From Stappia sp. 28M-7 (GTDB lineage Bacteria > Pseudomonadota > Alphaproteobacteria > Rhizobiales > Stappiaceae), in the NCBI RefSeq assembly GCF_014252955.1, contig NZ_JACMIA010000003.1, positions 1 to 64,000 of the forward strand: a DNA stretch of 64,000 nt, in the 5' to 3' direction. A program made the position numbers and the translations under genes. This document shows positions 9,325 through 18,512 of the stretch, piece by piece (position 1 is the first letter of the stretch; every line of letters begins with the position of its first letter). Under the pieces are notes generated by a model that saw only the letters and a list, made by a program, of their open reading frames with translations, was not told the origin of the DNA and made no database searches.

Positions 9325-9655
9325 GGCGTGCGTGACAGTGTCCCGTGGGGTTGCGCGTTCAGGTTCCGTATCCCGCGCACTCGCGATGCCGTCGCGGGAA
9401 CATTGCCCTCAGTTAGGGACCAAATGACGCGAATGCGAGCTTTATGTGCTATCGGACGACGAAAACTGCGTCCGACACTTGTGTTGGAGGCTGGATGTTG
9501 GTTCAAGGGGGCTTACATAAGCTACGATGGGCGATGCTGCGGCTTGCCCTGCGGGGCCGCCGGTATCGGCCCGCCGCGGATGCCGCAACAAGCCAGACGG
9601 GCGGAATGCCGTGACCGCGTCTGCGACGCACCCGGCCGGATGTGAAACGGATCAT
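9325..9655. other. Divergent intergenic region fxsA / Tim44-like gene
   Basis: 331 bases with no credible gene. It must hold the promoters for both directions, but I could not find a convincing -35/-10 pair. One structure stands out: a 7-base inverted repeat, TCGGACG (9452-9458) and CGTCCGA (9469-9475), around ten A-rich bases, followed by a small ACAC-TT-GTGT element. Confidence 0.4.
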
Positions 9656-10369
9656 ATGTTCAACGACATCACCACTATCATCTTTCTGGTCCTGGCGGTC
9701 GTGATCTTCTTCAGGCTGCGCAGCGTGCTTGGTCGGCGCACCGGCAACGAGCGCCCGCCCTTCGATCCCTATTCGGCGCCCGAGCGCGACAACCGCGCCG
9801 GTGCCCCGGCCCAGGACGACAACGTCATCCCCTTGCCCGGACAGACGGCCCCCCAGGGCGGCCCCTCCCAGGCGCCGGCGGCCGCGACCCTCGACAAGGT
9901 TGCGCCGGAGGGAAGTGCTCTCAACCAGGCGCTGCGGCAGATCCTGTCCGCCGACCGCTCGTTCGAGCCCCAGGGCTTCCTGCAGGGCGCCCGCGCGGCC
10001 TACGAGATGATTGTCACCGCCTTTGCCAATGGCGACCGCAAGATGCTCAAGAACCTTCTCTCCAAGGAGGTCTACGAGGGCTTTGTCGCGGCGATTTCCG
10101 ACCGGGAGTCGCGGGGCGAGACGATCGAGTCCACCTTCGTCGGCATCGAGAAGGCGGACATCGTCGAGGCGGCGCTGAAGGGCACGACCGCCCAGGTCAC
10201 CGTCAAGTTCCGTTCGGAGCTGATCTCCGCCACCCGCGACCGCAACGGCGCCATCGTCGACGGTGATCCCAACGCGGTCAGCGAAGTCACCGACATCTGG
10301 ACCTTCGCCCGCGATACCACGTCGCGCGATCCCAACTGGCGTCTGGTGGCGACCGAATCGGTCGAGTAA
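9656..10369 (+). CDS. Tim44/TimA-like membrane-anchored protein
   Basis: 237 residues. One N-terminal membrane helix (TTIIFLVLAVVIFFRL), then a Pro/Ala/Gln-rich linker (about 30-85), then a C-terminal Tim44-like domain from about 90 (FLQGARAAYEMIVTAFANGD through the WTFARD strand near the end). The mitochondrial relative tethers Hsp70 to the protein import channel; the bacterial protein is inner-membrane and of uncertain function. The ATG at 9656 is chosen because the membrane helix starts there. First gene of the operon Tim44-mltA-smr-xre. Confidence 0.88.
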   Translation: MFNDITTIIFLVLAVVIFFRLRSVLGRRTGNERPPFDPYSAPERDNRAGAPAQDDNVIPLPGQTAPQGGPSQAPAAATLDKVAPEGSALNQALRQILSADRSFEPQGFLQGARAAYEMIVTAFANGDRKMLKNLLSKEVYEGFVAAISDRESRGETIESTFVGIEKADIVEAALKGTTAQVTVKFRSELISATRDRNGAIVDGDPNAVSEVTDIWTFARDTTSRDPNWRLVATESVE

Positions 10370-10388
10370 CTTGCGTGCCGCCGGCCGG

Positions 10389-11534
10389 ATGGCCCGCGCT
10401 GCCGGCCTGGCGGCGGCACTGCTTGCCGGCATCGCTGCGGCGGGCCCGGCTCTGGCGCGCGGAAAACCCCTCATGCTGTCTGCGCCCCTGACTTTCGCGG
10501 AGCTTCCCGGCTGGGCCGGCGACGACCACCGCGCCGCCCTGGCTGCGTTCCTGCGCCATTGCCGGGACCGGGCGGCAGATCTCCCCGCGGATCTGGCGCG
10601 GCTGTGCGCGCCGGCACAGGCCGCCTTCGACAGCGGCGGGACGCAGGCGGCTCGCACCTTCCTGGAACAGCACTTCGAGCCGCGCCGCATCCTCGCCGAC
10701 GGCTTCGTCACCGGCTATTTCGAGCCCGAGTACAAGGGTTCGCGTCACCGGGGCGGCGGCTACGACACGCCGCTTCTGGTTCGGCCGCCGGAGCTTGTGC
10801 CCCTGGCCGGCCGGCCGGCGCCGGAGGGATTGCCCAAGGATGCGCCCTTTGCCTTTTCCAGCGGCAACGGCCACCTGGTCGCACCGCCCGACCGGGGGGC
10901 GATCATGGACGGGGCGCTGGCCGGCCGGGGCCTCGAACTTGTCTGGCTGGCCGACCCGGTCGATGCGTTCTACGTCCATGTGCAGGGCTCGGCCCGCATT
11001 CGCCTGCGCGAAGGCGGCAGCCTGCGTGTCGGCTATGCCGGCAAGACCGGGCACCCCTACAGCGCTATCGGCCGGGTTATGATCGAGCGCGGCCTTGCCG
11101 AGCCCGGCACCGTCACCATGCAGGTGCTGCGCAAGTGGCTGTCCGAAAACCCCGACGAGATCGACGGGGTCCTGCGCCGCAACCGCTCCTACATCTTCTT
11201 TCGCGAGGTAACGGAGGCGGGCGAGCACGAGGGACCGGTCGGGGCCGCCGGACTGCCGCTGCTGCCCGGCCGCAGCCTTGCCGTCGACGCCGCGCATCAC
11301 GCCTATGGGGCGCTGGTCTTCGTTTCCGCCGATCTTCCCTCCGGCCCGGAGGGCGCGCGCGAAGCTTTCCGCCGGCTGATGATCGCCGAAGACACCGGAT
11401 CGGCCATTGTCGGCCCGGCGCGGGGCGACATCTTCTTCGGCTCGGGCGAGGAAGCTGGAGAACAGGCCGGCCGCATCCAGCACCGGGCGGACATGGTGCT
11501 GCTCGTGCCGCGCGGGCGGGAGGCAAGGCCGTGA
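10389..11534 (+). CDS. mltA: Membrane-bound lytic murein transglycosylase A
   Basis: 381 residues. The signal sequence (MARAAGLAAALLAGIAAAGPALA) is followed by the MltA domain and a C-terminal 3D domain; VQGSARI, YAGKTGHPYSAIGR and the late GPARGDIFFGSG are hallmarks, the last containing the Asp region used for catalysis. It cleaves peptidoglycan glycan strands to 1,6-anhydromuropeptides in the periplasm. There is no lipobox Cys in the signal, so outer-membrane lipidation is not evident. The start is uncertain: ATG at 10389, or TTG at 10371 right after the upstream stop. The stop overlaps the next start. Confidence 0.93.
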   Translation: MARAAGLAAALLAGIAAAGPALARGKPLMLSAPLTFAELPGWAGDDHRAALAAFLRHCRDRAADLPADLARLCAPAQAAFDSGGTQAARTFLEQHFEPRRILADGFVTGYFEPEYKGSRHRGGGYDTPLLVRPPELVPLAGRPAPEGLPKDAPFAFSSGNGHLVAPPDRGAIMDGALAGRGLELVWLADPVDAFYVHVQGSARIRLREGGSLRVGYAGKTGHPYSAIGRVMIERGLAEPGTVTMQVLRKWLSENPDEIDGVLRRNRSYIFFREVTEAGEHEGPVGAAGLPLLPGRSLAVDAAHHAYGALVFVSADLPSGPEGAREAFRRLMIAEDTGSAIVGPARGDIFFGSGEEAGEQAGRIQHRADMVLLVPRGREARP

Positions 11535-12118
11535 GCCGGCGCCGTGGCCGCCAGCCGTCGCCCGAGGAACGGCGCCTGTGGGAGCAGGTGACGGCCGATG
11601 TCGATCCGATTGCCCCGCGAGGGCGTGCGCGCGCCGAGGCCCCCAGCGCCGAGCCGGACGAAACGCCTGCCCCGGTGCCGACAGCGGCCCTGCCGGCCGG
11701 CCCTGCCTCATCCGGCGCATCCGCGCTGCGCCCGCCCGCCCCGCCGTCTCCTCCGCCCCTGTCGCCGCTCGAGCCGCGCCAGCGCCGCCGCATCGCCCGA
11801 GGCACCCGCGCCATCGACATGCGCATCGACCTGCACGGCCTCACCCAGGCGGAGGCGCATGTGCGCTTGCGCGGTTTCCTGTCCTATGCCCAGTCGAGCG
11901 GCGCGGCCCTGGTTCTGGTGATCACCGGCAAGGGCGCGCCTGGCGGCAGCCCGGTGGCCGGCGAGCGCGGCATCCTGCGCCGCGTCGTGCCGCAATGGCT
12001 GTCCTTCCCCGAATTCCGCCCCTTGGTGGTGGGTTTCGAGGAGGCGCATGCCGCCCATGGCGGCGGCGGCGCGCTCTATGTCAGGATCCGCAAGAGCGGA
12101 AAGTGGGGGGGACGATGA
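11531..12118 (+). CDS. Smr/MutS2-domain protein
   Basis: 195 residues. The first 90 are charged and then Pro/Ala-rich and look disordered. The Smr domain follows from about 97 with DLHGLTQAEAH, the conserved nuclease-type motif, then VITGKGAPGG and a C-terminal GGGGALYVRIR stretch. Smr domains bind or nick nucleic acids; stand-alone forms in proteobacteria are poorly characterised. The GTG start overlaps the mltA stop by four bases (GTGA) and its own stop overlaps the next start (ATGA), so the operon is translationally coupled. Confidence 0.92.
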   Translation: MSRRRGRQPSPEERRLWEQVTADVDPIAPRGRARAEAPSAEPDETPAPVPTAALPAGPASSGASALRPPAPPSPPPLSPLEPRQRRRIARGTRAIDMRIDLHGLTQAEAHVRLRGFLSYAQSSGAALVLVITGKGAPGGSPVAGERGILRRVVPQWLSFPEFRPLVVGFEEAHAAHGGGGALYVRIRKSGKWGGR

Positions 12119-12486
12119 CGCCGTTCGGCGCGAAGCTGCGCGAGCTGCGCAAGAAGCGCGGCATCACCCTGTCGGAAATGGCCGAGGCGCTGGGCGTTTC
12201 GGCGGCCTATCTGTCGGCGCTCGAGCACGGTAAGCGTGGCCGCCCCACCTGGTACACGGTGCAGCGGATCATCGCTTTCTTCAACGTCATCTGGGACGAG
12301 GCGGAGGAGCTGCAGCGCCTCGCCGAGATCTCCGATCCGAAGGTGTCGATCGACACGGCCGGCCTCCAGCCCGAAGCGACGGAGCTGGCCAATTTGCTGG
12401 CGGCGAAGATTTCCGGCCTGTCGCGCGACAGTCTGGCCCATCTGTTGCATCAACTGCGCGTCGCGGCGGCGCGGGACCGGATCTAG
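12115..12486 (+). CDS. XRE-family helix-turn-helix regulator
   Basis: 123 residues. An N-terminal XRE HTH (residues 7-62: LRELRKKRGITLSEMAEALGVSAAYLSALEHGKRG) followed by an all-helical tail. Last gene of Tim44-mltA-smr-xre, started by ATGA overlap. In many Hyphomicrobiales an equivalent gene sits next to Smr and just before gyrB; here glnD follows instead. Target genes are unknown. Confidence 0.9.
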   Translation: MTPFGAKLRELRKKRGITLSEMAEALGVSAAYLSALEHGKRGRPTWYTVQRIIAFFNVIWDEAEELQRLAEISDPKVSIDTAGLQPEATELANLLAAKISGLSRDSLAHLLHQLRVAAARDRI

Positions 12487-12635
12487 GGTCCCGGGCACGG
12501 ACTTTCGTTCTCTTGCTGCGCCCCTTGAGCGGCGCGGGCGGCAGGCGTAGGGTCCGCAATCGCTGCCGCAGGCAAGGCGTCACGCCGGCATGGTGCCCGC
12601 GCGACGCTGCGGCAAGAAGGACTGCGCTGGAAGTG

Positions 12636-15464
12636 ATGACGCCGAAGACCCCCGTCCGTAACGCCGACCCGTTCGCCGATCTGATCGACGCCGATGCCCT
12701 GCGTCACCGGCTGACGGCGCTGACCGCGGCGAGCGACGGCGACGGCTCCGATCTCACCGTTCGCGGCCATGTCCTCAACGAGCTGAAGACGGCAATGCGC
12801 GATGCGCGCACCCGCGTGGAGGAACTGCTCTTCGCCGATGGCGGCGGCACGCTCTGCGCCCAGCGGCTGAGCCATGTGCAGGACGAGATCCTGCGGGTGA
12901 TCTTCGATTTCGCCATCCACCACGTCTACCGGGTCAAGAACCCGTCCGCGGCCGAACGCATGTCCATCGTCGCCGTCGGCGGCTATGGCCGGGGCACCCT
13001 GGCGCCGGGCTCGGACGTCGACCTATTGTTCCTGCTGCCCTACAAGCAGACGCCCTGGGGCGAGCAGATCGTCGAATACATTCTTTACATGTTGTGGGAT
13101 CTCGGCCTGAAGGTCGGCCACGCCACGCGCAACATCGACGAGTGCCTGCGCCTCGCCCGCACCGACATGACGATCCGCACCGCGCTGCTGGAGGCGCGCC
13201 ATGTGTGGGGCGAGGAGCCGCTGACCGACGAGCTGATCGAGCGGTTCGACAAGAGCGTCGTTGCCGGCAGCGGCCCGGAGTTCATTGCCGCCAAGCTCGC
13301 CGAGCGCGATGCCCGCCACACCCGGCAGGGCACCTCGCGCTATCTGGTCGAGCCCAACGTGAAGGAGGGCAAGGGCGGCCTGCGCGACCTCAACACCCTG
13401 TTCTGGATCTCCAAGTACTTCTACCGCGTGCGCTCCGGCTCGGGTCTGGTGAAGGCCGGGGTCTTCACCCGCTCCGACTTCCAGCGCTTCAAGAAGGGCG
13501 AGGACTTCCTCTGGGCGGTGCGCTGCCACCTGCATTTCCTCACCGGCAGGGCGGAGGAACGCCTGTCCTTCGACGTCCAGCGCGAGATCGCCGTGCGCCT
13601 CGGCTACACCCAGCATCCGGGGATGAAGGACGTCGAGCGCTTCATGAAGCACTATTTCCTGGTCGCCAAGGACGTGGGCGACCTGACCCGGATCTTCTGC
13701 GCAGCGCTGGAGGAGCAGCACGCCAAGGCGCCGCAGCCGCTATCCAAGCTGATCGACCGCATCGCCTCGCGCGCACGCCGCCAGATCCAGACCGGCACGC
13801 CCGACTTCGTCATCGACAAGGGGCGCCTGAACACCGTCTCGGACGCGGTGTTCGAGAAGGATCCGGTGAACCTGATCCGCCTCTTCGCCATTGCCGACCG
13901 TCATGCGGTGATGCTGCATCCGGAAATGCTGAAACTGGTGCGCCGGTCGCTGAAGCTCATCACGACCCAGGTGCGCGAGGACCCGGAGGCGAACCGGCTG
14001 TTCCTGCAGGTGCTGACCTCGCGCAACGATCCCGAGACCGTGCTGCGCAAGATGAACGAGACCGGCGTGCTCGGCCGCTTCGTGCCCGACTTCGGCAAGG
14101 TCGTGGCGATGATGCAGTTCTCCATGTACCACCACTACACGGTGGACGAGCATCTCATCCGCTCCATCGGTGTGCTGGGCGAGATCGAGCGCGGCGAGGC
14201 CGGCGAGGACCATCCGCTCTCCACCGATCTGATCAAGACGATCCAGAACCGCAAGGTCCTGTTCGTCGCCATGTTCCTGCACGACATCGCCAAGGGCCGA
14301 CCGGAGGATCACTCCATCGCCGGTGCGCGCATCGCCCGCCGCCTGTGTCCGCGCCTCGGTCTGACGCCATCGGAGACGGAAACCGTCGCCTGGCTGGTCG
14401 AGCATCACCTCGACATGAGCACGATCGCGCAGTCGCGCGACCTTGCGGACCGCAAGACGATCGAGGATTTCGCCCGCGAGGTGCAGAGCGTCGAGCGGCT
14501 GAAGCTTCTGCTGATACTCACCGTTGCCGACATCCGCGCCGTCGGGCCGAATGTCTTCAACGGCTGGAAGGGTCAGTTGCTGCGCACGCTCTACTACGAA
14601 TGCGAGCCCGTGCTGACCGGCGGCCACAGCCTGCTGCCGCACGACATGCGGGTCGAGGCGGCCAAGCGCGAACTGGCCGAGGCGCTGGGCGCCTGGCGCA
14701 AGGAAGAACTCGGCGCCTATCTGGAGCGGCATTACCCGGCCTATTGGCTGCGGGTGCCGCTGGAGCGCAAGATCGCCGACGCCGAGATGATCCTCGCCGC
14801 CGACCGGGCCGGAACCGGCTTTTCCTCGCGCGTCGTCACCCACGCCTTCGAGGGGGTGACCGAGATCACCGTGCTGGCGGCCGACCACCCGCGGCTGCTG
14901 TCGACCATTGCCGGGGCCTGTTTCGTCGCTGGCGCCAACATCGTCGATGCGCAGATCGACACCACGACCGACGGTTTCGCCCTCGACACGATCTACATTT
15001 CCCGCGAGCTGCCGGGAGATGACGACGAGATCCGCCGTGGCGAGCGCGTCTGCCGGCTGATCGAGAAGGCGCTGCGCGGTGAGGAGCGGCTGCCCGACAG
15101 CGTTGCCCGCAAGGCGGCATCGCGCGGCCGGGTGAAGGCGTTCCGCGTCGAGACCGAGGTGCTGGTCAACAATTCCTGGTCCAACCGCTACACGGTGCTG
15201 GAAATCTCGTGTCTCGACCGGCCCGGCTTGCTCTATGACCTGACGCGGGCGATCTCCGGCCTCAATCTCAACATCAATTCAGCTCATATCGCGACCTTCG
15301 GCGAGCGGGCGGTCGACGTGTTCTACGTCACCGACCTGACCGGCCAGAAGATCGGCAATATCGGCAGGCAGGACGCGATCCGCGAACGTCTGCGCGAGGC
15401 GGTCGAGGGGGAGGCGGTGGAAGAGCCGATCCGCCGCCGGCCGCGCCGCGCCGGCATTGCCTGA
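12636..15464 (+). CDS. glnD: Bifunctional PII uridylyltransferase / uridylyl-removing enzyme
   Basis: 942 residues. Domains in order: nucleotidyltransferase with GGYGRG and SDVD at about 115-129, HD phosphohydrolase with FLHDIAKG near 547, and two C-terminal ACT domains near 744 (ADHPRLLSTIAG) and 854 (CLDRPGLLYDLTRA) that sense glutamine. It uridylylates PII proteins under nitrogen limitation and reverses this when glutamine is high. The ATG at 12636 fits family N-termini (a GTG lies one codon earlier); the frame upstream is open but non-homologous. The glnD-murJ order is typical of Hyphomicrobiales. Confidence 0.97.
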   Translation: MTPKTPVRNADPFADLIDADALRHRLTALTAASDGDGSDLTVRGHVLNELKTAMRDARTRVEELLFADGGGTLCAQRLSHVQDEILRVIFDFAIHHVYRVKNPSAAERMSIVAVGGYGRGTLAPGSDVDLLFLLPYKQTPWGEQIVEYILYMLWDLGLKVGHATRNIDECLRLARTDMTIRTALLEARHVWGEEPLTDELIERFDKSVVAGSGPEFIAAKLAERDARHTRQGTSRYLVEPNVKEGKGGLRDLNTLFWISKYFYRVRSGSGLVKAGVFTRSDFQRFKKGEDFLWAVRCHLHFLTGRAEERLSFDVQREIAVRLGYTQHPGMKDVERFMKHYFLVAKDVGDLTRIFCAALEEQHAKAPQPLSKLIDRIASRARRQIQTGTPDFVIDKGRLNTVSDAVFEKDPVNLIRLFAIADRHAVMLHPEMLKLVRRSLKLITTQVREDPEANRLFLQVLTSRNDPETVLRKMNETGVLGRFVPDFGKVVAMMQFSMYHHYTVDEHLIRSIGVLGEIERGEAGEDHPLSTDLIKTIQNRKVLFVAMFLHDIAKGRPEDHSIAGARIARRLCPRLGLTPSETETVAWLVEHHLDMSTIAQSRDLADRKTIEDFAREVQSVERLKLLLILTVADIRAVGPNVFNGWKGQLLRTLYYECEPVLTGGHSLLPHDMRVEAAKRELAEALGAWRKEELGAYLERHYPAYWLRVPLERKIADAEMILAADRAGTGFSSRVVTHAFEGVTEITVLAADHPRLLSTIAGACFVAGANIVDAQIDTTTDGFALDTIYISRELPGDDDEIRRGERVCRLIEKALRGEERLPDSVARKAASRGRVKAFRVETEVLVNNSWSNRYTVLEISCLDRPGLLYDLTRAISGLNLNINSAHIATFGERAVDVFYVTDLTGQKIGNIGRQDAIRERLREAVEGEAVEEPIRRRPRRAGIA

Positions 15465-15531
15465 TGAGACTTCCGAACGACTGCCTGCGTTCGACATGCC
15501 TTCCCGTCCCCTTTGAACGGAACTTCCGCCC

Positions 15532-17154
15532 ATGGCCGGCTCGATGAGTCTCCTGCGCAACTTCGTCACCGTCGGCGGCGCCACGATGGCGAGCCGTGTC
15601 CTCGGCTTCGTCCGCGATGTGATGATCGCCGCCTTCGCCGGCGCCGGTCCGGTGGCGGATGCCTTCTTCGTCGCCTTTCGCCTGCCCAACCTGTTTCGCC
15701 GGCTGTTCGCGGAAGGGGCGTTCAACTCCGCCTTCGTGCCGCTGTTTGCAAGGGCGGTGGAGGAAGGGGGCGATGAGGGCGCGCGCCGCTTTGCCGGCGA
15801 GATCATGGCCGCGCTGCTTTGGACGCTGCTGGCGCTGACCGCCATCGCCTTCATTGCCATGCAGGGGCTCGTCTTCCTGCTCGCTCCCGGCTTTACCGAA
15901 GACCCGTCGAAGTTCGACCTTGCGGTGCTGCTCTCGCGCATCACCTTCCCGTATCTTTTGTGCATGTCGCTGGTCGCGTTCCTGTCCGGCATCCTCAACA
16001 CCTATCGGCGTTTCGCCGCCGCCGCGTTTGCCCCCGTGGTCCTCAACCTGGTGATGATCGCCGTCCTCACGGGCATCTGGTATGCGGGGCTGGAGCCGGG
16101 CACGACGCTCGGCGTGGTACTGGCCGGCGGTGTTGCGGTTGCAGGTTTCGCCCAGCTGGCGCTGCTTGTCGTTGCCGTGCGCCGCATGGGCTTTTCCGTG
16201 CCGTTCCGACGTCCGCGCCTGACCGCCGGCGTGCGCCGGCTGTGCAAGCTCGGCGTGCCGGGCGTGCTGGCCGGGGGCATTACCCAGATCAACATCGTTG
16301 TCGGCACCGTGATCGCCTCGGCCCAGGCCGGCGCCGTCTCCTATCTCTATTACGCCGACCGCATCTACCAGCTGCCGCTCGGTGTCGTCGGTATCGCCAT
16401 CGGCGTGGTGCTCCTGCCTGACCTGTCGCGCTCGCTGCGCGCTGGGGAGGACGGCGAGGCCAACGGCACGCTCAACCGGGCGATGGAATTCGCTCTCGCT
16501 CTGACCCTGCCGGCGACCGTTGCGCTGATCGCGGTGCCCGAGCCGATCGTCTCGGTGCTCTTCCAGCGCGGCGAGTTCGGCGCGGAGGCGGCGAGCGCGA
16601 CAACGGCCGCCCTGATCGCCTTTGCCTTCGGCCTGCCGGCCTTCGTGCTCAACAAGGTGTTCTCGCCGGGCTTCTTCGCTCGCGAGGACACGGTGACGCC
16701 GATGTGGTTCGCCGGCATTGGCATGGCGGTCAACGTGATCGGCGCACTGGCTCTGGCGCCGATCCTCGGCCATGTCGGCATTGCGCTGGCCACGTCGCTG
16801 GCCGGCTGGGTCAATGCCGGCCTGCTGGGTGCGGCCCTGTGGCGGCGCGGCCATTTCCGCATGGATCGGGGCGCGCGCCGAAGGCTGCCGCTGTTGGCGC
16901 TTGCCAGCCTTGCGATGGGCGTCGGCCTGCTGCTGGGCGACTGGCTGATGGCGCCGCTGATCGGCGCACCTTCTGTGCTGGTGCGCTTTGTCGCCCTCGG
17001 CCTGCTGGTGCTGGCCGGCATGGTGCTGTTTGCCGGCTTCGTGCAACTGACCGGCGCGGTCGATCTGAAGGGCTATGTTGCCCGCGCCAGGGCCGCCAGG
17101 GCCCGCCGCCGCGCGGCTCCCCCGCCGCAGGCGCCGGAAGACCCGCTCGGATAG
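15532..17154 (+). CDS. murJ: Lipid II flippase MurJ (MviN)
   Basis: 540 residues and about 14 membrane segments, MATE-like MOP fold. The N-terminus (LLRNFVTVGGATMASRVLGF, then VRDVMIAAFAGAG) and FRLPNLFRRLFAEGAFNSAF are diagnostic. It flips lipid II across the inner membrane for peptidoglycan synthesis and should be essential. The Arg/Ala/Pro-rich end is a cytoplasmic tail. ATG at 15532 chosen; a second in-frame ATG lies at 15544. It follows glnD by 67 bases. Confidence 0.96.
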   Translation: MAGSMSLLRNFVTVGGATMASRVLGFVRDVMIAAFAGAGPVADAFFVAFRLPNLFRRLFAEGAFNSAFVPLFARAVEEGGDEGARRFAGEIMAALLWTLLALTAIAFIAMQGLVFLLAPGFTEDPSKFDLAVLLSRITFPYLLCMSLVAFLSGILNTYRRFAAAAFAPVVLNLVMIAVLTGIWYAGLEPGTTLGVVLAGGVAVAGFAQLALLVVAVRRMGFSVPFRRPRLTAGVRRLCKLGVPGVLAGGITQINIVVGTVIASAQAGAVSYLYYADRIYQLPLGVVGIAIGVVLLPDLSRSLRAGEDGEANGTLNRAMEFALALTLPATVALIAVPEPIVSVLFQRGEFGAEAASATTAALIAFAFGLPAFVLNKVFSPGFFAREDTVTPMWFAGIGMAVNVIGALALAPILGHVGIALATSLAGWVNAGLLGAALWRRGHFRMDRGARRRLPLLALASLAMGVGLLLGDWLMAPLIGAPSVLVRFVALGLLVLAGMVLFAGFVQLTGAVDLKGYVARARAARARRRAAPPPQAPEDPLG

Positions 17155-17222
17155 GCTGCAGGGCGACCTGCAGTGCAAGGTCAGGGGGAGGCCGGTTGCC
17201 GCGCGAAAAAGCGAAGCCGGCT

Positions 17223-17250
17223 CAATTTTTGACCAAACGATCAAAATTTG
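17223..17250. promoter_or_regulatory. Candidate operator upstream of the BMP-type ABC importer
   Basis: Inverted repeat CAATTTTTGA (17223-17232) and TCAAAATTTG (17241-17250), 9 of 10 bases paired, around CCAAACGA. It is A/T-rich in an otherwise G/C-rich region and lies about 175 bases before the importer start codon. A further partial arm, TTTGTTCAAG, follows at 17256-17265. The regulator is unknown; no regulator gene is adjacent. Confidence 0.45.
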
Positions 17251-17423
17251 TCCATTTGTTCAAGAAAGCGCTGCGGCCGGCATCTGCCTCCATTGTGGGC
17301 GTGCCTGGAATGTGGTCCAATTTGCCCCGCCGCGCGAAGAGCCGCCCACGCGCCTTCGCCGGTCGATGCACACCGGCCCGTGCCTGTCGCGCATGAGCGC
17401 CGCATCCTGCGAGGGGGAGTCAG

Positions 17424-18428
17424 ATGACAATCAACGATCATTTCGCCTGGACGCGACGGGCCGTCCTCGGACTTGTCGCATCGCTTGCCGTCATGGCGGG
17501 CGGCCTGCCGGCAATGGCCAAGGACAAGCCGTTGAAGGTCGCGGCGATCTACACCGTGCCGGTCGAGCAGCAATGGGTCGGACGCATTCATCAGGCGCTG
17601 CAGGCGGCCCAGGCGCGCGGCGACGTGACCTATACCTACTCCGAGAACGTCGCCAACACGGACTATGAGCGCGTCATGCGCGAATACGCCGAAGGCGGTA
17701 TGGACCTGATCATCGGCGAGGCCTTCGCCGTGGAGCGCGCGGCCCGCAGCGTGGCGGCCGAGTATCCCGACATCGCCTTCCTGATGGGCTCGTCCTTCGG
17801 TCCGGCACAGCCGAACTTCGCCGTCTTCGACAACTGGATCCATGAGCCGAGCTACCTGACGGGCATGATCGCCGGCAAGGCGACCAAGTCGAACGTCATC
17901 GGCATGGTCGGCGGCTACGCGATCCCGGAGGTTAACCGCTTGATGAACGCCTTCATGGAAGGCGCGCTGGCGGTCAATCCGGACGTCAAGTTCCTCGTCA
18001 CCTTCATCAACTCCTGGTACGACCCGCCGAAGGCCAAGGAGTCGGCGTTCGCGATGATCGACAAGGGCGCGGACATTCTCTACGCCGAGCGCTTCGGCGT
18101 TTCTGACGCGGCCAAGGAGAAGGGCATCCTGGCCATCGGCAACGTCATCGACACGGCCGGCGACTATCCCGGCACGATCCTCGCCAGCGCCCTTTGGCAC
18201 ATGGAGCCGACCATCGACCGAGTGATCGAGGCCGTGGCCACCGACAGCTTCGAGCCTTCTGATTACGGCCAGTTCTCCTTCATGTCCTATGGGGGCGGCA
18301 GCTTCGTCGTCGACGAGAGCCTTGCCGATGCGGAGGCCGTCAAGGCTGCCCGCGAGAAGGAGAAGGAAATTCTCGACGGGCTGTTCCGCGTCAACGTCAA
18401 CGACGCCGAGCCCAAGTCGACGATGTGA
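17424..18428 (+). CDS. BMP-family ABC transporter substrate-binding protein
   Basis: 334 residues. Signal peptide at residues 1-32 (RRAVLGLVASLAVMAGGLPAMA), then a Bmp/PnrA-type type-1 periplasmic binding domain: VAAIYTVPVEQQW, MGSSFGPAQPNF, YLTGMIAGKATKSN. PnrA relatives bind purine nucleosides; others take riboflavin or related heterocycles. The start follows a GAGGGGGAG site. It heads an operon with a double-ATPase protein and two permeases, all of the same importer class. The ligand cannot be read from the sequence; nucleosides are the leading guess. Confidence 0.9.
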   Translation: MTINDHFAWTRRAVLGLVASLAVMAGGLPAMAKDKPLKVAAIYTVPVEQQWVGRIHQALQAAQARGDVTYTYSENVANTDYERVMREYAEGGMDLIIGEAFAVERAARSVAAEYPDIAFLMGSSFGPAQPNFAVFDNWIHEPSYLTGMIAGKATKSNVIGMVGGYAIPEVNRLMNAFMEGALAVNPDVKFLVTFINSWYDPPKAKESAFAMIDKGADILYAERFGVSDAAKEKGILAIGNVIDTAGDYPGTILASALWHMEPTIDRVIEAVATDSFEPSDYGQFSFMSYGGGSFVVDESLADAEAVKAAREKEKEILDGLFRVNVNDAEPKSTM

Positions 18429-18439
18429 TCATCTGATCG

Positions 18440-18490
18440 CGGCCCGCCCCCTGTTCTCGGCACGAGATCGGGGGTGGGCCGTCCTTTTGT
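18440..18490 (+). terminator. Hairpin with T tract between binding-protein and ATPase genes
   Basis: CGGCCCGCCCCC (18440-18451) pairs with GGGGGTGGGCCG (18470-18481) with one G-T wobble; the loop contains a nested CTCG/CGAG pair. TCCTTTTG follows. As a partial terminator or 3' stabiliser it would keep binding-protein mRNA above that of the ATPase and permeases. Confidence 0.6.
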
Positions 18491-18512
18491 CCTGCCCTGC
18501 CCCGGAGTGGAG

